A stretch of DNA of 64,000 nt. Origin: Aromatoleum anaerobium. GTDB taxonomy: Bacteria; Pseudomonadota; Gammaproteobacteria; Burkholderiales; Rhodocyclaceae. Every line of letters begins with the position of its first letter. Positions within the stretch are counted from its first letter, which is position 1. The translations under genes were made by a program, and so were the position numbers. The notes below the pieces were generated by a model, which was not told the origin of the DNA, ran no database searches, and was given only the letters and a program-made list of their open reading frames with translations. The DNA lies in assembly GCF_012910705.2 (NCBI RefSeq), contig NZ_WTVG02000035.1:62001-126000 (forward strand), in the 5' to 3' direction. Below, piece after piece: positions 26,949-36,283 of the stretch.

Positions 26949-28487
26949 ATGGCGACTGGCAAGAGACGAACGCTCGCCGCGCTGATCGCGGCGGGAAGCA
27001 CGCTGCTGGCCGCGTGCGCCGGCCCGCCGTTTCGCGCGGCACCGCGCCTCGACCCGCACACGCGTTGCGAAGCCCTCTTCGCCCGCGTCGATGACGCCGT
27101 CGCGCGCGAAGGGGTCGGCGACGCGTCGGCGGCCCGCATCCGCGGCTTTCCGCACCTGAGGGTCGATCGCCTGCTCGCGAGCTTCGGCACCGAAGCGAGC
27201 GGCGACGCCGCGGTGCGGTTCTGGGCGGGGCGACTCGCACACCTCGACGCCGCGGCGCGCGACGCCGAAATCGCGAATCTTCCGCCGCCGGCACGCGACG
27301 CGCTCGCCGTCGCAATTCCGCAGCCGCACGCCGACCTCGCCGCGGCGCTCGCGCAGTGTCGCGGCGAACTGCTCGCGGCCGACCTTGCCGACCCCGTCCG
27401 GCTCGCCGCGCTGCGCGACGCCGCAGTGGTGCCGGATGACTACAGCACCGTACGGCGCATTGCCGGACTCTACCCGCTGACGCGGATCCCGTTCGCCGCC
27501 GGCGTCCGGATGTTCGAGCGCGAGACCGCGCAAGTCTTCGCGCTGCCGCTTGCCGCGTTGCCCGTTCAGGGTCGGCTGCAGCGCTTCGCCCCGTCCGACG
27601 AAGCATTGCCGTCGCGACGTGAACAGGCGCGACGGATTCGCCAAGCAGCGGCGAATCCGCTCGGCGTGCCGTACGTGGAGGGCGAAGCCCTGCACGTTCT
27701 CGCGCTCGCCCATGCCCCGGTGCTGGAAGTCGATGTCGCGGGCGACGACGACCTGATCGGCACGCCGGCGTGGCCGCCGCGAGGCCCGGCAAGCGTCGAT
27801 CCGTCGCAGCCGGCCGTTTTCTACCGCGCGGCGCACACGCGCGTCGGCGGGCAGGTGCTGCTGCAGCTGGTCTACACGGCGTGGTTCCCGGCGCGGCCCC
27901 CGCACGGCGCGCTCGACCTGCTCGCCGGACATCTCGACGGCCTGGTGTGGCGCGTGACCCTTGCGCCCGACGGCGAACCGCTGCTGTTCGACAGCATCCA
28001 CCCCTGCGGCTGCTACCATTTTTTCTTCCCGACGCCGCGAGCACGACCGCGCATCGCCCCGGCCTCGTTCGACGAGTGGCGGTTCGTGCCCCAGGCCCTG
28101 CCGCGCCAGGCCGAGCCGCAGCGCGTCGTGCTGCGCATCGCCGCGCGCACGCATTACCTGCAGCGCGTGCACGAGCAGCCATCTTCAGTGCCGACGCCGC
28201 CGTCCCGTTATGCCCTGCAACCGGACGACGTCCTGCGCCGCCTGCCGCTGTCGCACGGCGAAAGCCGCAGCCTGTATGGTCCCGACGGCTTCGTCGCCGG
28301 CACCGAACGCGCCGAGCGCTTCCTCTTCTGGCCGATGGGAATCGTCAACCCGGGCGCGATGCGCCAGTGGGGGCGGCACGCGACCGCGTTCGTCGGGCGC
28401 CGTCATTTCGACGATCCGCGCCTGATCGACGAGCGCTTCGAACTGCTCCTCGATGGCGAGGATGTTCCGCCGGCAAACACTCGATGA
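26949..28487 (+). CDS. Large predicted lipoprotein of unknown function
   Basis: A 512-residue protein with a lipoprotein signal peptide: basic start, hydrophobic core ALIAAGSTLLAA, and lipobox LLAAC at about residue 22. The mature part is Ala/Arg/Pro-rich and has no domain I recognise. It contains FDSIHPCGCYHFFFPT (about residue 350) with two clustered cysteines and histidines, and a C-terminal GRRHFDDPRLIDERFEL. It follows alr closely, so the two may be cotranscribed. Function unknown. Confidence 0.75.
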   Translation: MATGKRRTLAALIAAGSTLLAACAGPPFRAAPRLDPHTRCEALFARVDDAVAREGVGDASAARIRGFPHLRVDRLLASFGTEASGDAAVRFWAGRLAHLDAAARDAEIANLPPPARDALAVAIPQPHADLAAALAQCRGELLAADLADPVRLAALRDAAVVPDDYSTVRRIAGLYPLTRIPFAAGVRMFERETAQVFALPLAALPVQGRLQRFAPSDEALPSRREQARRIRQAAANPLGVPYVEGEALHVLALAHAPVLEVDVAGDDDLIGTPAWPPRGPASVDPSQPAVFYRAAHTRVGGQVLLQLVYTAWFPARPPHGALDLLAGHLDGLVWRVTLAPDGEPLLFDSIHPCGCYHFFFPTPRARPRIAPASFDEWRFVPQALPRQAEPQRVVLRIAARTHYLQRVHEQPSSVPTPPSRYALQPDDVLRRLPLSHGESRSLYGPDGFVAGTERAERFLFWPMGIVNPGAMRQWGRHATAFVGRRHFDDPRLIDERFELLLDGEDVPPANTR

Positions 28488-28606
28488 CGTCGTCGCGCCG
28501 CCACGCGATTCTTGTTCTTGCTCAAGGCGGCAGCGCTTGCGGCTCCCTAGCATTTCCAACCAGCGGACACTTGCCGCACCCACCCCCACCCCCGGAGGAT
28601 GCTTTC

Positions 28607-28951
28607 ATGAATGAACTGCCGATCATCGACCGTTCCGTATTCCCGTTCGACGCCCGCGGCGTCGCCAAGCGCTTTCGCCACGCGGCGATCTTCGGCGCCC
28701 TCGAGTCCCTCGAAGAAGGGGAAACGATGCGTTTCGTGAACGACCATGATCCGCTGCCGCTGCTCGGTCAGATCCAGCAGCGTTATGGCTCGCAGATCAA
28801 GATCAATTACGTCGCCCGCGAACCGGGCAACATCGTCATCGATTTCACCGTCCAGCTGAACGCCCAGGAACCCGTACCGGCCGAACCGGCGCCGCGCAGT
28901 GCCGGCGGATGCGGTGGCGGTGGCGGCGGCTGCGGCTGCGCCGGGACCTGA
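28607..28951 (+). CDS. DUF2249-domain protein with Gly/Cys-rich tail
   Basis: A 114-residue small cytoplasmic protein. Residues about 6-80 fit the DUF2249 pattern (FDARGVAKRFRHAAIF, FVNDHDPLPLL, QIQQRYG), a family often found near denitrification and respiratory genes. The last 16 residues are almost only Gly and Cys (GGCGGGGGGCGC), a possible metal-binding tail. GGAGG precedes ATG 28607. No function is established, and the ligand of the tail is inference. Confidence 0.8.
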   Translation: MNELPIIDRSVFPFDARGVAKRFRHAAIFGALESLEEGETMRFVNDHDPLPLLGQIQQRYGSQIKINYVAREPGNIVIDFTVQLNAQEPVPAEPAPRSAGGCGGGGGGCGCAGT

Positions 28952-29078
28952 GCACCTCCTCTTGCATCGGACGCGCGGGGTGCAACGTGCACTCCGCCGC
29001 GGCCGGATCGCGGCCACCTCCCCCGCGGTAACGTCCTCGCGGAAATACCATCGCCCGCGCATCCGGCGGATGACAGCG

Positions 29079-30341
29079 TTACTGGCGAACGCGGTCGATC
29101 ACGATCTCCACGTTCGCCGCATCCGGCGCGACGTTCACCGGCTCCCCTTCGAGATCGCCTGCCCGGGCGGTCGCCTCGCCGTGCTTCGACAATCTCGCCC
29201 CGATGCTCAATTGCGCCGGGAGCGGTTCCTTCGACATGCGCGGTGCGTTTTCGAAGCTGAATGACGCGGGCAGGTCGCCCGCGCGCAGGCGCAGCGCCGC
29301 CACCGGCATCCCGCCCTCCACCGGGCGGGCGAAGACGAACACGGTGTCGTCCGCTTCGACCTGCGCAGCAAGCCCGGCCGAGATGCTGATCCGGCCGCTG
29401 ACCTTGAGCGCCTCTTCAGCCCCCTGCGCGGCCCCCTCCCCGGCGCTGCCGCCCGTCCGCGCCGCGCCCGCACCCGCCGCTTCCAGCAACGGCATGCCGC
29501 CCTTGGCGCGCGCCTCGTTGATGCTTGCGACGACCGCTGCGTACACGCCTTCGCCGGGGTCCATGTTCGCGAGGATGCGTTCCCAGTGAGCGGATGCGGC
29601 GGCGAAATCCTCGCGCTGGAACGCCGCCGTGCCGGCGAGCGCCAGCGCCTTGAGGTGAGCCGGGTCGAGTTCGAGCGCCCGGCGGATGAGGCGGTCCGGG
29701 TCGCCGTCGAACCTGCCCCCCGCCGCGCCGGCGAGCAGGTCGGCCCAGTCGGCGAGAATGTCCGCCTGGTCCGGAATCTTCGCGCCGAGCTTGCGCCAGG
29801 TCGCCGCGGCCCCGTCGAGATCGTTCGTCATCGAGTAGGAGCGGCCGAGCATCATCCACCCTTCGACATCGTTCGGCTCGCGTTCGAGGCGCTGCGCGAG
29901 TTGGGCGACCAGTGCCGACATCTGCTCGGGCGTGATCTGGTGTTCCTGCTGCGCGGCGATCTGCGCCGGATCGAGCCCGCGCGGTTCGCCAAGTGCGAGG
30001 TAGAACAGCACCGCGAGCGCCGGCAGCGCGACCACCACCGCGACTGCCCATTGGCGTGCCGGCCGCAGATCGGCGCCGCCTTCAGCCGCGCGCCCCTCTT
30101 CGAGCGCGCGCTGTTCGAGCTCTTCGCGCGAGCGCTGATAGTCGGCCTCGGCAATGTGGCCGGCCGCATGTTCGGCCTCCAGCTCCGCCAGTTGCTCGCG
30201 CAGCACGACGAGCACGGTTTCGGCCTGGCGCTGCCGGTGCGCCTGTTCGCGCGCGCGGCTCCCGCCACCGAGCAGCGGCGGAACGACAAGCAGCAACGCA
30301 CCGGCCACCAGCACGGTGGCCAGAATCAGGAAGGGAATCAC
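29079..30341 (-). CDS. ccmI: Cytochrome c maturation protein CcmI
   Basis: Apocytochrome chaperone for System I haem ligation. The 420 residues have one N-terminal helix (residues 2-25), a basic loop with a coiled-coil stretch, a second helix (about 98-117), and a periplasmic TPR-like region (RLEREPNDVEGWMMLGRSY and later repeats). The C-terminal beta domain ends with VEIVIDRVRQ. It overlaps ccmH by 4 bases and is the last gene of the ccm operon. Confidence 0.9.
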   Translation of the reverse strand: MIPFLILATVLVAGALLLVVPPLLGGGSRAREQAHRQRQAETVLVVLREQLAELEAEHAAGHIAEADYQRSREELEQRALEEGRAAEGGADLRPARQWAVAVVVALPALAVLFYLALGEPRGLDPAQIAAQQEHQITPEQMSALVAQLAQRLEREPNDVEGWMMLGRSYSMTNDLDGAAATWRKLGAKIPDQADILADWADLLAGAAGGRFDGDPDRLIRRALELDPAHLKALALAGTAAFQREDFAAASAHWERILANMDPGEGVYAAVVASINEARAKGGMPLLEAAGAGAARTGGSAGEGAAQGAEEALKVSGRISISAGLAAQVEADDTVFVFARPVEGGMPVAALRLRAGDLPASFSFENAPRMSKEPLPAQLSIGARLSKHGEATARAGDLEGEPVNVAPDAANVEIVIDRVRQ

Positions 30342-30877
30342 GAACGGGGCTCCTCGGAGGAAGGGGACGTGCCAGGGGACGTGCCGTCGAGCAGGGCGCG
30401 GGCGCGGGCACGCTCGTCACGCGTCAGGTGCGGCGCGCTGCGGACCTCCTCGGCGCGGCGGCGCAGGCGCCATCCCAGCCAGCCCGCGCCGGCGACGAGC
30501 AGCAGCGCCGGCCCCAGCCACAGCAGCAGCGTCGTGCCCTTGAACGGCGGGAGGTACAACACGAAATCGCCGTAGCGCGCGACAAGATAATCGACGACTG
30601 CCTCTTCGCTCTTGCCGGCCGCCAGCTGCTCGCGGACCTGATTGCGCAGGTCCAGCGCGAGCGGCGCGTTCGACTCGGCGATCGACTGGTTCTGGCACAC
30701 CAGGCAGCGCAGCTTGTGCGACAGATCCATGACACGCTCTTCGAGCTGCGGGTCGGTCACGAGCGGCGCGGCTTCGTCGGCGGCGAATGCCTGCGGCGGC
30801 GCGACGGCGAGGATCAGCGTGAACAGCGCGGCCGACACGGCCGAAGGCAGCAGATGCCGGAAGGAGCTAGCTCGCAC
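30338..30877 (-). CDS. ccmH: Cytochrome c maturation thiol reductase CcmH
   Basis: Membrane thiol-disulfide protein that prepares the apocytochrome CXXCH motif. The 179 residues have a signal peptide (to about residue 32) and the conserved LRCLVCQNQSIAESNA with the CXXC pair at residues 58 and 61. A C-terminal helix (about 128-148) follows. It starts at a GTG (30877) with GGAG 8 bases upstream, and the start lies inside the end of ccmG. It is the short CcmH form, with CcmI separate. Confidence 0.92.
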   Translation of the reverse strand: MRASSFRHLLPSAVSAALFTLILAVAPPQAFAADEAAPLVTDPQLEERVMDLSHKLRCLVCQNQSIAESNAPLALDLRNQVREQLAAGKSEEAVVDYLVARYGDFVLYLPPFKGTTLLLWLGPALLLVAGAGWLGWRLRRRAEEVRSAPHLTRDERARARALLDGTSPGTSPSSEEPRS

Positions 30878-31400
30878 GCGACAGCTCCGCGATCTTCGGC
30901 AGCAGCACGTCGCGCACCGCCTCCCGGGTGACCGGGCCGATATGCTTGTAGCGGATCACGCCCTGCCGGTCGATGAGGAAAGTCTCGGGCACGCCATACA
31001 CGCCGTAGTCGATCCCCACGCGCCCGTCGGCATCGACGACCGAGGCCGTGTAAGGGTCGCCGTGCGCTTCGAGCCAGGCGATCGCTTCGGGGCGCGTGTC
31101 CTTGTAATTGAGGCCGACGAGCGGCACGACCTTGTCGCGCGCGAGTTCCATCAGCACCGGATGCTCCTCGCGGCACGACACGCACCACGACGCCCAGACG
31201 TTCAGCAGCCACACTTCGCCGCGCATGTCGGCGACGCCGAGCGCGGTGTCGGCGGCCGCCAGCGTCGCGAGGCGGAACTGCGGCGCCGGTTTGTCGACCA
31301 GCGGCGACGGCACTTCGCGCGGATTGAGCTGCAGCCCGTAGCCGAGGAAGCCTGCCAGCACGAGGAACAGCGCGAGAGGGACGAGAAACTTCGCTTTCAT
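30867..31400 (-). CDS. ccmG: Thioredoxin-like cytochrome c maturation protein CcmG/DsbE
   Basis: Periplasmic thiol reductase in cytochrome c assembly. The 177 residues have a single N-terminal anchor (residues 4-22) and a thioredoxin fold with NVWASWCVSCREEHP. The active CXXC pair is at residues 73 and 76, with the CcmG-type acidic residues after it. VYGVPETFLIDRQG carries the cis-proline loop. It is 10 bases from ccmF and overlaps ccmH by 11 bases. Confidence 0.93.
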   Translation of the reverse strand: MKAKFLVPLALFLVLAGFLGYGLQLNPREVPSPLVDKPAPQFRLATLAAADTALGVADMRGEVWLLNVWASWCVSCREEHPVLMELARDKVVPLVGLNYKDTRPEAIAWLEAHGDPYTASVVDADGRVGIDYGVYGVPETFLIDRQGVIRYKHIGPVTREAVRDVLLPKIAELSRAS

Positions 31401-31410
31401 TGTCGATTAC

Positions 31411-33384
31411 TCATGTCGTCCGGCGCGCCGCACCGGCAGGGACTTCACGCTCGGCGAGGCGGCGGTAGCGACGATCCGAGGCCGCGAAAACGCCGCCGAC
31501 CGCCATCAGCAAGCACCCCAGCCATACCCAGCTGATGAAGGGTTTGTAGAACAGGCCGACAACCCAGCTGCCGTCGTCGAGGCGGTCGCCGAGGTTGACG
31601 TACACGTCGCGGAACGGGCCGATGTCGATCGACGCCTCAGTCATCGGCATCTGCTGCGCGACGTAGAAGCGTTTTTCGGGCTGCAGCGTCGCGACCGGAA
31701 TGCCGCTGCGCGCCACGTCGATCGTCGCCCGCGCGGCATCGTAGTTCGGCCCCGGTGCGTCCGCGACACCGCGGAACGTGAAAGTGTAGCCGGCGAGTTG
31801 TGCGGTCTGGCCGGGCTGCATCTTGACGTCGAGGCGTTCGTGGAGACTGCCCGCCATGGTCGCGCCGATGATGAAGATGCCGATGCCGGCGTGCGCGAGC
31901 CACATTCCCCACCACGCTGCCGGAATGCCCCGCAGCACTGCCGCGGCGCTCGCGCCGCGACGCTCCGCGAAGCGGCTCGCCAGCAGCTGCGCGCTGCCGA
32001 GCAGCACCCACGACGCCAGCACCAGGCCGAGCACCGTGCGCACCGTGACGTGACCGACCGCGAACGCGACGCCGAGCCCGATCGCGATGCTCGCCACCAT
32101 CACCGGCAGCAGCGGCCGCAGCACGCGGCCGAGGCCGTCGCCTTTCCAGCGGACGAACGGCCCGAGCACCATCAGCACCACGACCGGCGTCATCAGCGGC
32201 ACGAACACCGCCTCGAAGTACGGTGGCCCGACCGAGATCTTGCCGAGGTTCAACGCGTCGAGGAACAGCGGGTAGAGCGTGCCGAGCAGCACCGAACCGG
32301 TCGCCACCGCGAGCAGGACGTTGTTGCCGAGCAGCGTCGCGTCGCGCGACACGAGGCCGAAGCTGCCGCCGCCTGAGAGCTTGGGCGCGCGCCACGCGAA
32401 CAGCGTCAGCGAAACGCCGATCACGACGACCAGCAGCGCGAGGATGAACAGGCCGCGGCGCGGGTCGGTCGCGAACGCGTGCACCGACGTGATGACGCCC
32501 GAGCGGACCAGGAAAGTACCGAGCAGCGACAGCGAGAACGCACTGATCGCCAGCAGAATCGTCCAACTGCGGAACGCACCTCGTTTCTCCGTGACCGCGA
32601 GCGAATGGATCAGCGCGGTGCCGAGCAGCCACGGCATGAAGGAGGCGTTTTCGACCGGGTCCCAGAACCACCAGCCGCCCCAGCCGAGCTCATAGTAGGC
32701 CCAGCCCGACCCGACCGCGATGCCGGCGGTGAGGAACACCCACGCGACCGTCGTCCACGGCCGCGACCAGCGCGCCCAGGCGGCATCCATGCGGCCGCTG
32801 AGCAGCGCGGCGATCGCAAACGCGAAGGCGACCGAAAAGCCCACGTAGCCCATGTACAGCAGCGGCGGGTGGATGATCATGCCCGCGTCCTGGAGCAGCG
32901 GGTTGAGGTCGCGTCCCTGCGCGACCGCCGGCAGCAGGCGGTCGAATGGGTTGGACGTGACCAGCGTGAACGACAGGAAACCTGCGCTGATCCAGCCGAG
33001 CACGCCGAGGACGCGCGCCATGAAGGCGTCCGGCAGGTTGCGGCTGAACACCGTCACCGCGACCGTCCACAGCGACAGCGACAGCGCCCACAGCAGCAGC
33101 GATCCCTCGTGGTTGCCCCACACGCCGGTGATCTTGTAGATCAGCGGCGTGTCGGTATGCGAATTGACTGCCGCGAGCTGCAGCGAGAAATCACTCGTGA
33201 CGAACGCCCAGGTCAGGCAGCCGAAGGCGAACGCGATGGCAAGGAACTGCCCTTGCGCCGCCGGCCGCCCGACCGCCATCAGCGCGATGCGGTTGCGGCT
33301 GGCGCCGATCATCGGGACGATCGCCTGGACGAGCGCGAGCACCAGCGCGAGAATCAGCGAAAAATGGCCGAGTTCGGGAATCAT
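31411..33384 (-). CDS. ccmF: Haem lyase subunit CcmF
   Basis: Large polytopic membrane protein that attaches haem to apocytochrome c. The 657 residues carry about 15 hydrophobic segments and the Trp-rich haem-handling motif [19 protein letters not shown] (about residue 235). [18 protein letters not shown] lies before it, and conserved periplasmic histidines flank both. Its ATG overlaps the ccmE stop (4 bases). Confidence 0.94.
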   Translation of the reverse strand: MIPELGHFSLILALVLALVQAIVPMIGASRNRIALMAVGRPAAQGQFLAIAFAFGCLTWAFVTSDFSLQLAAVNSHTDTPLIYKITGVWGNHEGSLLLWALSLSLWTVAVTVFSRNLPDAFMARVLGVLGWISAGFLSFTLVTSNPFDRLLPAVAQGRDLNPLLQDAGMIIHPPLLYMGYVGFSVAFAFAIAALLSGRMDAAWARWSRPWTTVAWVFLTAGIAVGSGWAYYELGWGGWWFWDPVENASFMPWLLGTALIHSLAVTEKRGAFRSWTILLAISAFSLSLLGTFLVRSGVITSVHAFATDPRRGLFILALLVVVIGVSLTLFAWRAPKLSGGGSFGLVSRDATLLGNNVLLAVATGSVLLGTLYPLFLDALNLGKISVGPPYFEAVFVPLMTPVVVLMVLGPFVRWKGDGLGRVLRPLLPVMVASIAIGLGVAFAVGHVTVRTVLGLVLASWVLLGSAQLLASRFAERRGASAAAVLRGIPAAWWGMWLAHAGIGIFIIGATMAGSLHERLDVKMQPGQTAQLAGYTFTFRGVADAPGPNYDAARATIDVARSGIPVATLQPEKRFYVAQQMPMTEASIDIGPFRDVYVNLGDRLDDGSWVVGLFYKPFISWVWLGCLLMAVGGVFAASDRRYRRLAEREVPAGAARRTT

Positions 33385-33827
33385 TGGGCCACCGTCTGTG
33401 CCGCTTTCTTGGCCTGATCCACGGCGTGCTGCGCCTCCGGCGGCATGTAGTTTTCGTCGTGCTTGGCGAGCACTTCGGACGCCTGGAACTGGCCGTCGGG
33501 GCCGAGCGTGCCCTGCACCACCGCACCTTTCCCTTCGCTGAAGAGGTCGGGCAGGGAGCCTTTGTAGGAGACCGGGATCACTTTCGCCGTGTCGGTGATC
33601 GCAAACTGCACGGTCACGCCATCGGCCGCGCGGCGGATCGAACCGGTCTCGACCATGCCGCCGATGCGGAATGCCCGGCCGACGGGCGCCTTGCCTTCCG
33701 CGACCTCGGTCGGCGTGTGGAAGAACACCAGGTTCTGCTGGAACGCGTTCAGCACCAGCGCCACCGCACCGACCAGCAGCGCGACGGCGCCGGCCACGAG
33801 CAGCAGACGTTTGCTACGGGGTTTCAT
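33381..33827 (-). CDS. ccmE: Periplasmic haem chaperone CcmE
   Basis: Binds haem covalently and hands it to CcmF. The 148 residues have an N-terminal anchor (about 8-28), an OB-fold core with [12 protein letters not shown], and the HDENYMPPE motif. His123 is the covalent haem ligand and Tyr127 the axial one. Overlaps of 4 bases occur with both ccmD and ccmF. Confidence 0.95.
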   Translation of the reverse strand: MKPRSKRLLLVAGAVALLVGAVALVLNAFQQNLVFFHTPTEVAEGKAPVGRAFRIGGMVETGSIRRAADGVTVQFAITDTAKVIPVSYKGSLPDLFSEGKGAVVQGTLGPDGQFQASEVLAKHDENYMPPEAQHAVDQAKKAAQTVAQ

Positions 33828-34036
33828 TCAACGATCTCCTCAAAAGCCCGCCGCCCGCCGCTGCCGCCCGCCTTCGCGCGACGCAGCCTGAGCAGACGCC
33901 GCAGGGCGTCCTTACGACGGCGCATGACCATGATCAGTTCCCCGACCACCAGCAGCGCCGTGATGCCGTAGCTGCCCCACACGAACGGGGCGGCGCCTCC
34001 CATCTGCCAGAACGCGCTCCATGATTCCCACTGCAT
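33824..34036 (-). CDS. ccmD: Haem exporter subunit CcmD
   Basis: A 70-residue small membrane protein that helps release haem-loaded CcmE from CcmABC. It has one hydrophobic helix (about residues 18-38) preceded by [14 protein letters not shown] and followed by a strongly basic cytoplasmic tail, typical of CcmD. The start ATG at 34036 shares one base with the ccmC stop (TGATG). Confidence 0.88.
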   Translation of the reverse strand: MQWESWSAFWQMGGAAPFVWGSYGITALLVVGELIMVMRRRKDALRRLLRLRRAKAGGSGGRRAFEEIVE

Positions 34037-34812
34037 CAGACCTTGCCCTCCAGCGCGTCGAGTTCGGCCGCGACCCATTCGGCGTGGCGTTCACGCTCGA
34101 GAATCAGCGGGCGCACCCGCCACAAGGTCACCGCGATCGTGTAGGCCCATGACGCCAGCGCCATCACGAGCATGCCCGCGAGCATCGTCGCGGCCATCGA
34201 AGGTGCTTTCGTCAGGCTCACCGACGCCCCCTGGTGCAGCGTGTTCCACCACTTCACCGAGAAATAGATGATCGGCACATTGACGGCGCCGACCAGCGCG
34301 ATGATCGCGCCCGCCTTGTCGGCGCGGCGCGGATCCTCGATCGCCTCGGTCAGCGCCATGAAGCCGAAATACAGGAACAGCAGCAGCAGCTGCGACGTCA
34401 GGCGCGCATCCCACACCCAGTACGCACCCCACGTCGGCTTGCCCCACAGCGCGCCGGTCACGAGCGCGACGACACAGAACATCGCTCCGGTCGGCGCCAG
34501 CGCGCGGGCCATCATGAACGACAGGCGGGTGTTCATGACCAGTCCGACCGCCGACCAGAACGCCATGATCAGATACACGAACATCGACATCCACGCCGCC
34601 GGGACGTGGATGAAGATCACGCGGTACACCTCGCCCTGCTGCGCGTCGGTCGGCGCAACGAAGAACGCGAGCCACAGCCCGATGATCGTGAGCGCCGCGG
34701 CGGCCGCGGCGAACCACGGCGCCAGCGCGCCCGCGAGCGGGTAGAACAGCTGGGGGGCCGCGAAGCGAAACAGGCTCTTGCCGCGTTCAGGTCTTTTCAT
34801 CTCTTTCATCAT
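34036..34812 (-). CDS. ccmC: Haem handling membrane protein CcmC
   Basis: Loads haem onto CcmE. The 258 residues have six hydrophobic segments and the tryptophan-rich WGKPTWGAYWVWDARLTS (about residue 125), with family histidines in FIHVPAAWMSM and WWNTLHQGAS. I start it at ATG 34812, which overlaps the ccmB stop as ATGA. ATG 34800, preceded by AAAGAG, is an alternative that removes four residues. Confidence 0.93.
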   Translation of the reverse strand: MMKEMKRPERGKSLFRFAAPQLFYPLAGALAPWFAAAAAALTIIGLWLAFFVAPTDAQQGEVYRVIFIHVPAAWMSMFVYLIMAFWSAVGLVMNTRLSFMMARALAPTGAMFCVVALVTGALWGKPTWGAYWVWDARLTSQLLLLFLYFGFMALTEAIEDPRRADKAGAIIALVGAVNVPIIYFSVKWWNTLHQGASVSLTKAPSMAATMLAGMLVMALASWAYTIAVTLWRVRPLILERERHAEWVAAELDALEGKV

Positions 34813-35486
34813 TCGACTGCGATTCTGAGCGCCGCTGCGCATGCGACCGGCGCCAGCGCCAGCGCCCCGAGCAGCCCGCCACCGAGCAGCAGGATATGGG
34901 CGTCCGCCCCAGTGCCGGAAAGGTGGGAATCTACCGCGCCGGCACCGAAAATGAGCACCGGAACGAACAGCGGCAGGACCAGCAGCGCGAGCAGCATGCC
35001 GCCGCCGCGCAGCCCGAGCGTCAAGGCCGCGCCGACTGCACCGAGCAGGGCCAGGATCGGGGTGCCGAGCGCCAACGATAGGACGAGGACCCCGAGCGCT
35101 CCTTGCTCCACGTCAAATAGCAGGGCCAGCGCAGGCGCGACGAGCACGAGCGGCAGGCCGGTGGCGATCCAGTGCGCGACAACCTTGGCGACGACCCACA
35201 GCACGGTCGGCTCCGGTGACAGCAGCAGCTGTTCCAGCGTGCCGTCGGCGTGATCCTGCGCGAACAGGCGGTGCAGCGACAGCAGCGTCGCGAGCAGCGC
35301 CGCGACCCACAGCACGCCGGGCGCGATCGAACGCAGCTGGTTGGTTTCGGCGCCGACGCCGAACGGAAACAGGCACACCACGACGACGAAGAACGCGAGC
35401 GTGACCAGCACGTCGGCCCGGCCTCGCCATGCGAGCAGCAGATCGCGGCGCAGCACTGCGGCAAACGGACCCAGCGTACGGCTCAA
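34809..35486 (-). CDS. ccmB: Haem exporter membrane subunit CcmB (TTG start)
   Basis: Membrane partner of the CcmA ATPase. The 225 residues hold six hydrophobic segments. Early FAAVLRRDLLLAWRGRADVL and the conserved LFAQDHADGTLEQLLLSP (about residue 75) mark the family. No ATG or GTG fits. The TTG at 35486 overlaps the ccmA stop as TTGA and gives the normal CcmB length (E. coli about 220), so I use it. Start usage is inferred. Confidence 0.9.
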   Translation of the reverse strand: MSRTLGPFAAVLRRDLLLAWRGRADVLVTLAFFVVVVCLFPFGVGAETNQLRSIAPGVLWVAALLATLLSLHRLFAQDHADGTLEQLLLSPEPTVLWVVAKVVAHWIATGLPLVLVAPALALLFDVEQGALGVLVLSLALGTPILALLGAVGAALTLGLRGGGMLLALLVLPLFVPVLIFGAGAVDSHLSGTGADAHILLLGGGLLGALALAPVACAAALRIAVE

Positions 35487-36109
35487 GCAGCCACCTCGGA
35501 GAGATCGAGCACCGTCGGCGGCACGGCAAAAGGAGCGTCCTGATGTGTCGTCAGGATCACGACGCCGCCCGCGGCGCAGTGGTCCGACAGCGTCGTTGCG
35601 AGATCGGCGACCGCTGCGGCGTCGAGCGCGGTGAACGGTTCGTCGAGCACCCACAGGCTGCGGCGGATGCCGAGAAAAAGCCGCGCCAGCCCGACGCGCC
35701 GGCGCTGGCCCTGCGACAGCACGCGCGCCGGCAGATCGAGCTGGTCGGCGAGGCCGATGCGCACGAGCGCGTCGACGCAAGCGTCCTCGTCGACGTCGTC
35801 GCCCGCCGCGGCACACGCGAAGCGCAGGTTTTCGAGCGGCGTGAGCAGGTCGTTCAGGGCCGGCGCATGGCCGAGATAGAGCAGCGTGCGATGAAAGGAT
35901 TCGCGGTCGCCCGTGATCGGCCGGCCGTTCCAGCGGATCTCGCCCGCTTCGGGATGCGCGAGCCCGCACAGGATGCGCAGCAGGCTGGTTTTGCCGAAGC
36001 CGTTCGGGCCGGCGATCCGAAGCATGGCACCGGGCGCCACCTGCAGGGAGAGGCCACGGAACAACAGGCGGTCACCCTTCAGACAGGCGAGATCGGCGGC
36101 ATAAAGCAT
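35483..36109 (-). CDS. ccmA: Haem exporter ATP-binding protein CcmA
   Basis: ATPase that drives release of haem-CcmE. The 208 residues have Walker A GPNGFGKTS (about residue 34), signature LSQGQRRRVGLARL (about 133), and Walker B LWVLDEPFTALD. The Phe in GFGKT replaces the more usual Ala or Ser and is worth noting. It is the first gene of the ccm operon, with the start at ATG 36109. Confidence 0.94.
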   Translation of the reverse strand: MLYAADLACLKGDRLLFRGLSLQVAPGAMLRIAGPNGFGKTSLLRILCGLAHPEAGEIRWNGRPITGDRESFHRTLLYLGHAPALNDLLTPLENLRFACAAAGDDVDEDACVDALVRIGLADQLDLPARVLSQGQRRRVGLARLFLGIRRSLWVLDEPFTALDAAAVADLATTLSDHCAAGGVVILTTHQDAPFAVPPTVLDLSEVAA

Positions 36110-36165
36110 GGGCGTGGATTTAACCACAGAGCGGAGCGCTCCGGGAGGCTGCTTGAAGGTCGAAC

Positions 36166-36199
36166 AGCGCGGTTTCGCCACGGGAAGCGAAACCGCGCT
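36166..36199 (-). terminator. Hairpin between the TPR gene and ccmA
   Basis: A perfect 13-bp stem (AGCGCGGTTTCGC at 36166-36178 and GCGAAACCGCGCT at 36187-36199) with an 8-base loop lies 85 bases past the TPR-gene stop and 57 bases before ccmA. No T-run is obvious. It may end the TPR transcript or lie in the ccm leader. A related CTGCGGTTTCGCCGCGG sequence follows just upstream on the minus strand. Confidence 0.45.
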
Positions 36200-36283
36200 T
36201 CAGGATCGCCGGAACTCGCTCACTGCGGTTTCGCCGCGGCCGGCATCTGCCCCCCCATCACGACAGCGCTCGAGCGCAGCCCC

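Noticed and set aside
36132-36143. CGGAGCGCTCCG palindrome as a ccmA operator
   Set aside because: A 12-base GC palindrome is expected by chance at this GC content, and no regulator is suggested.
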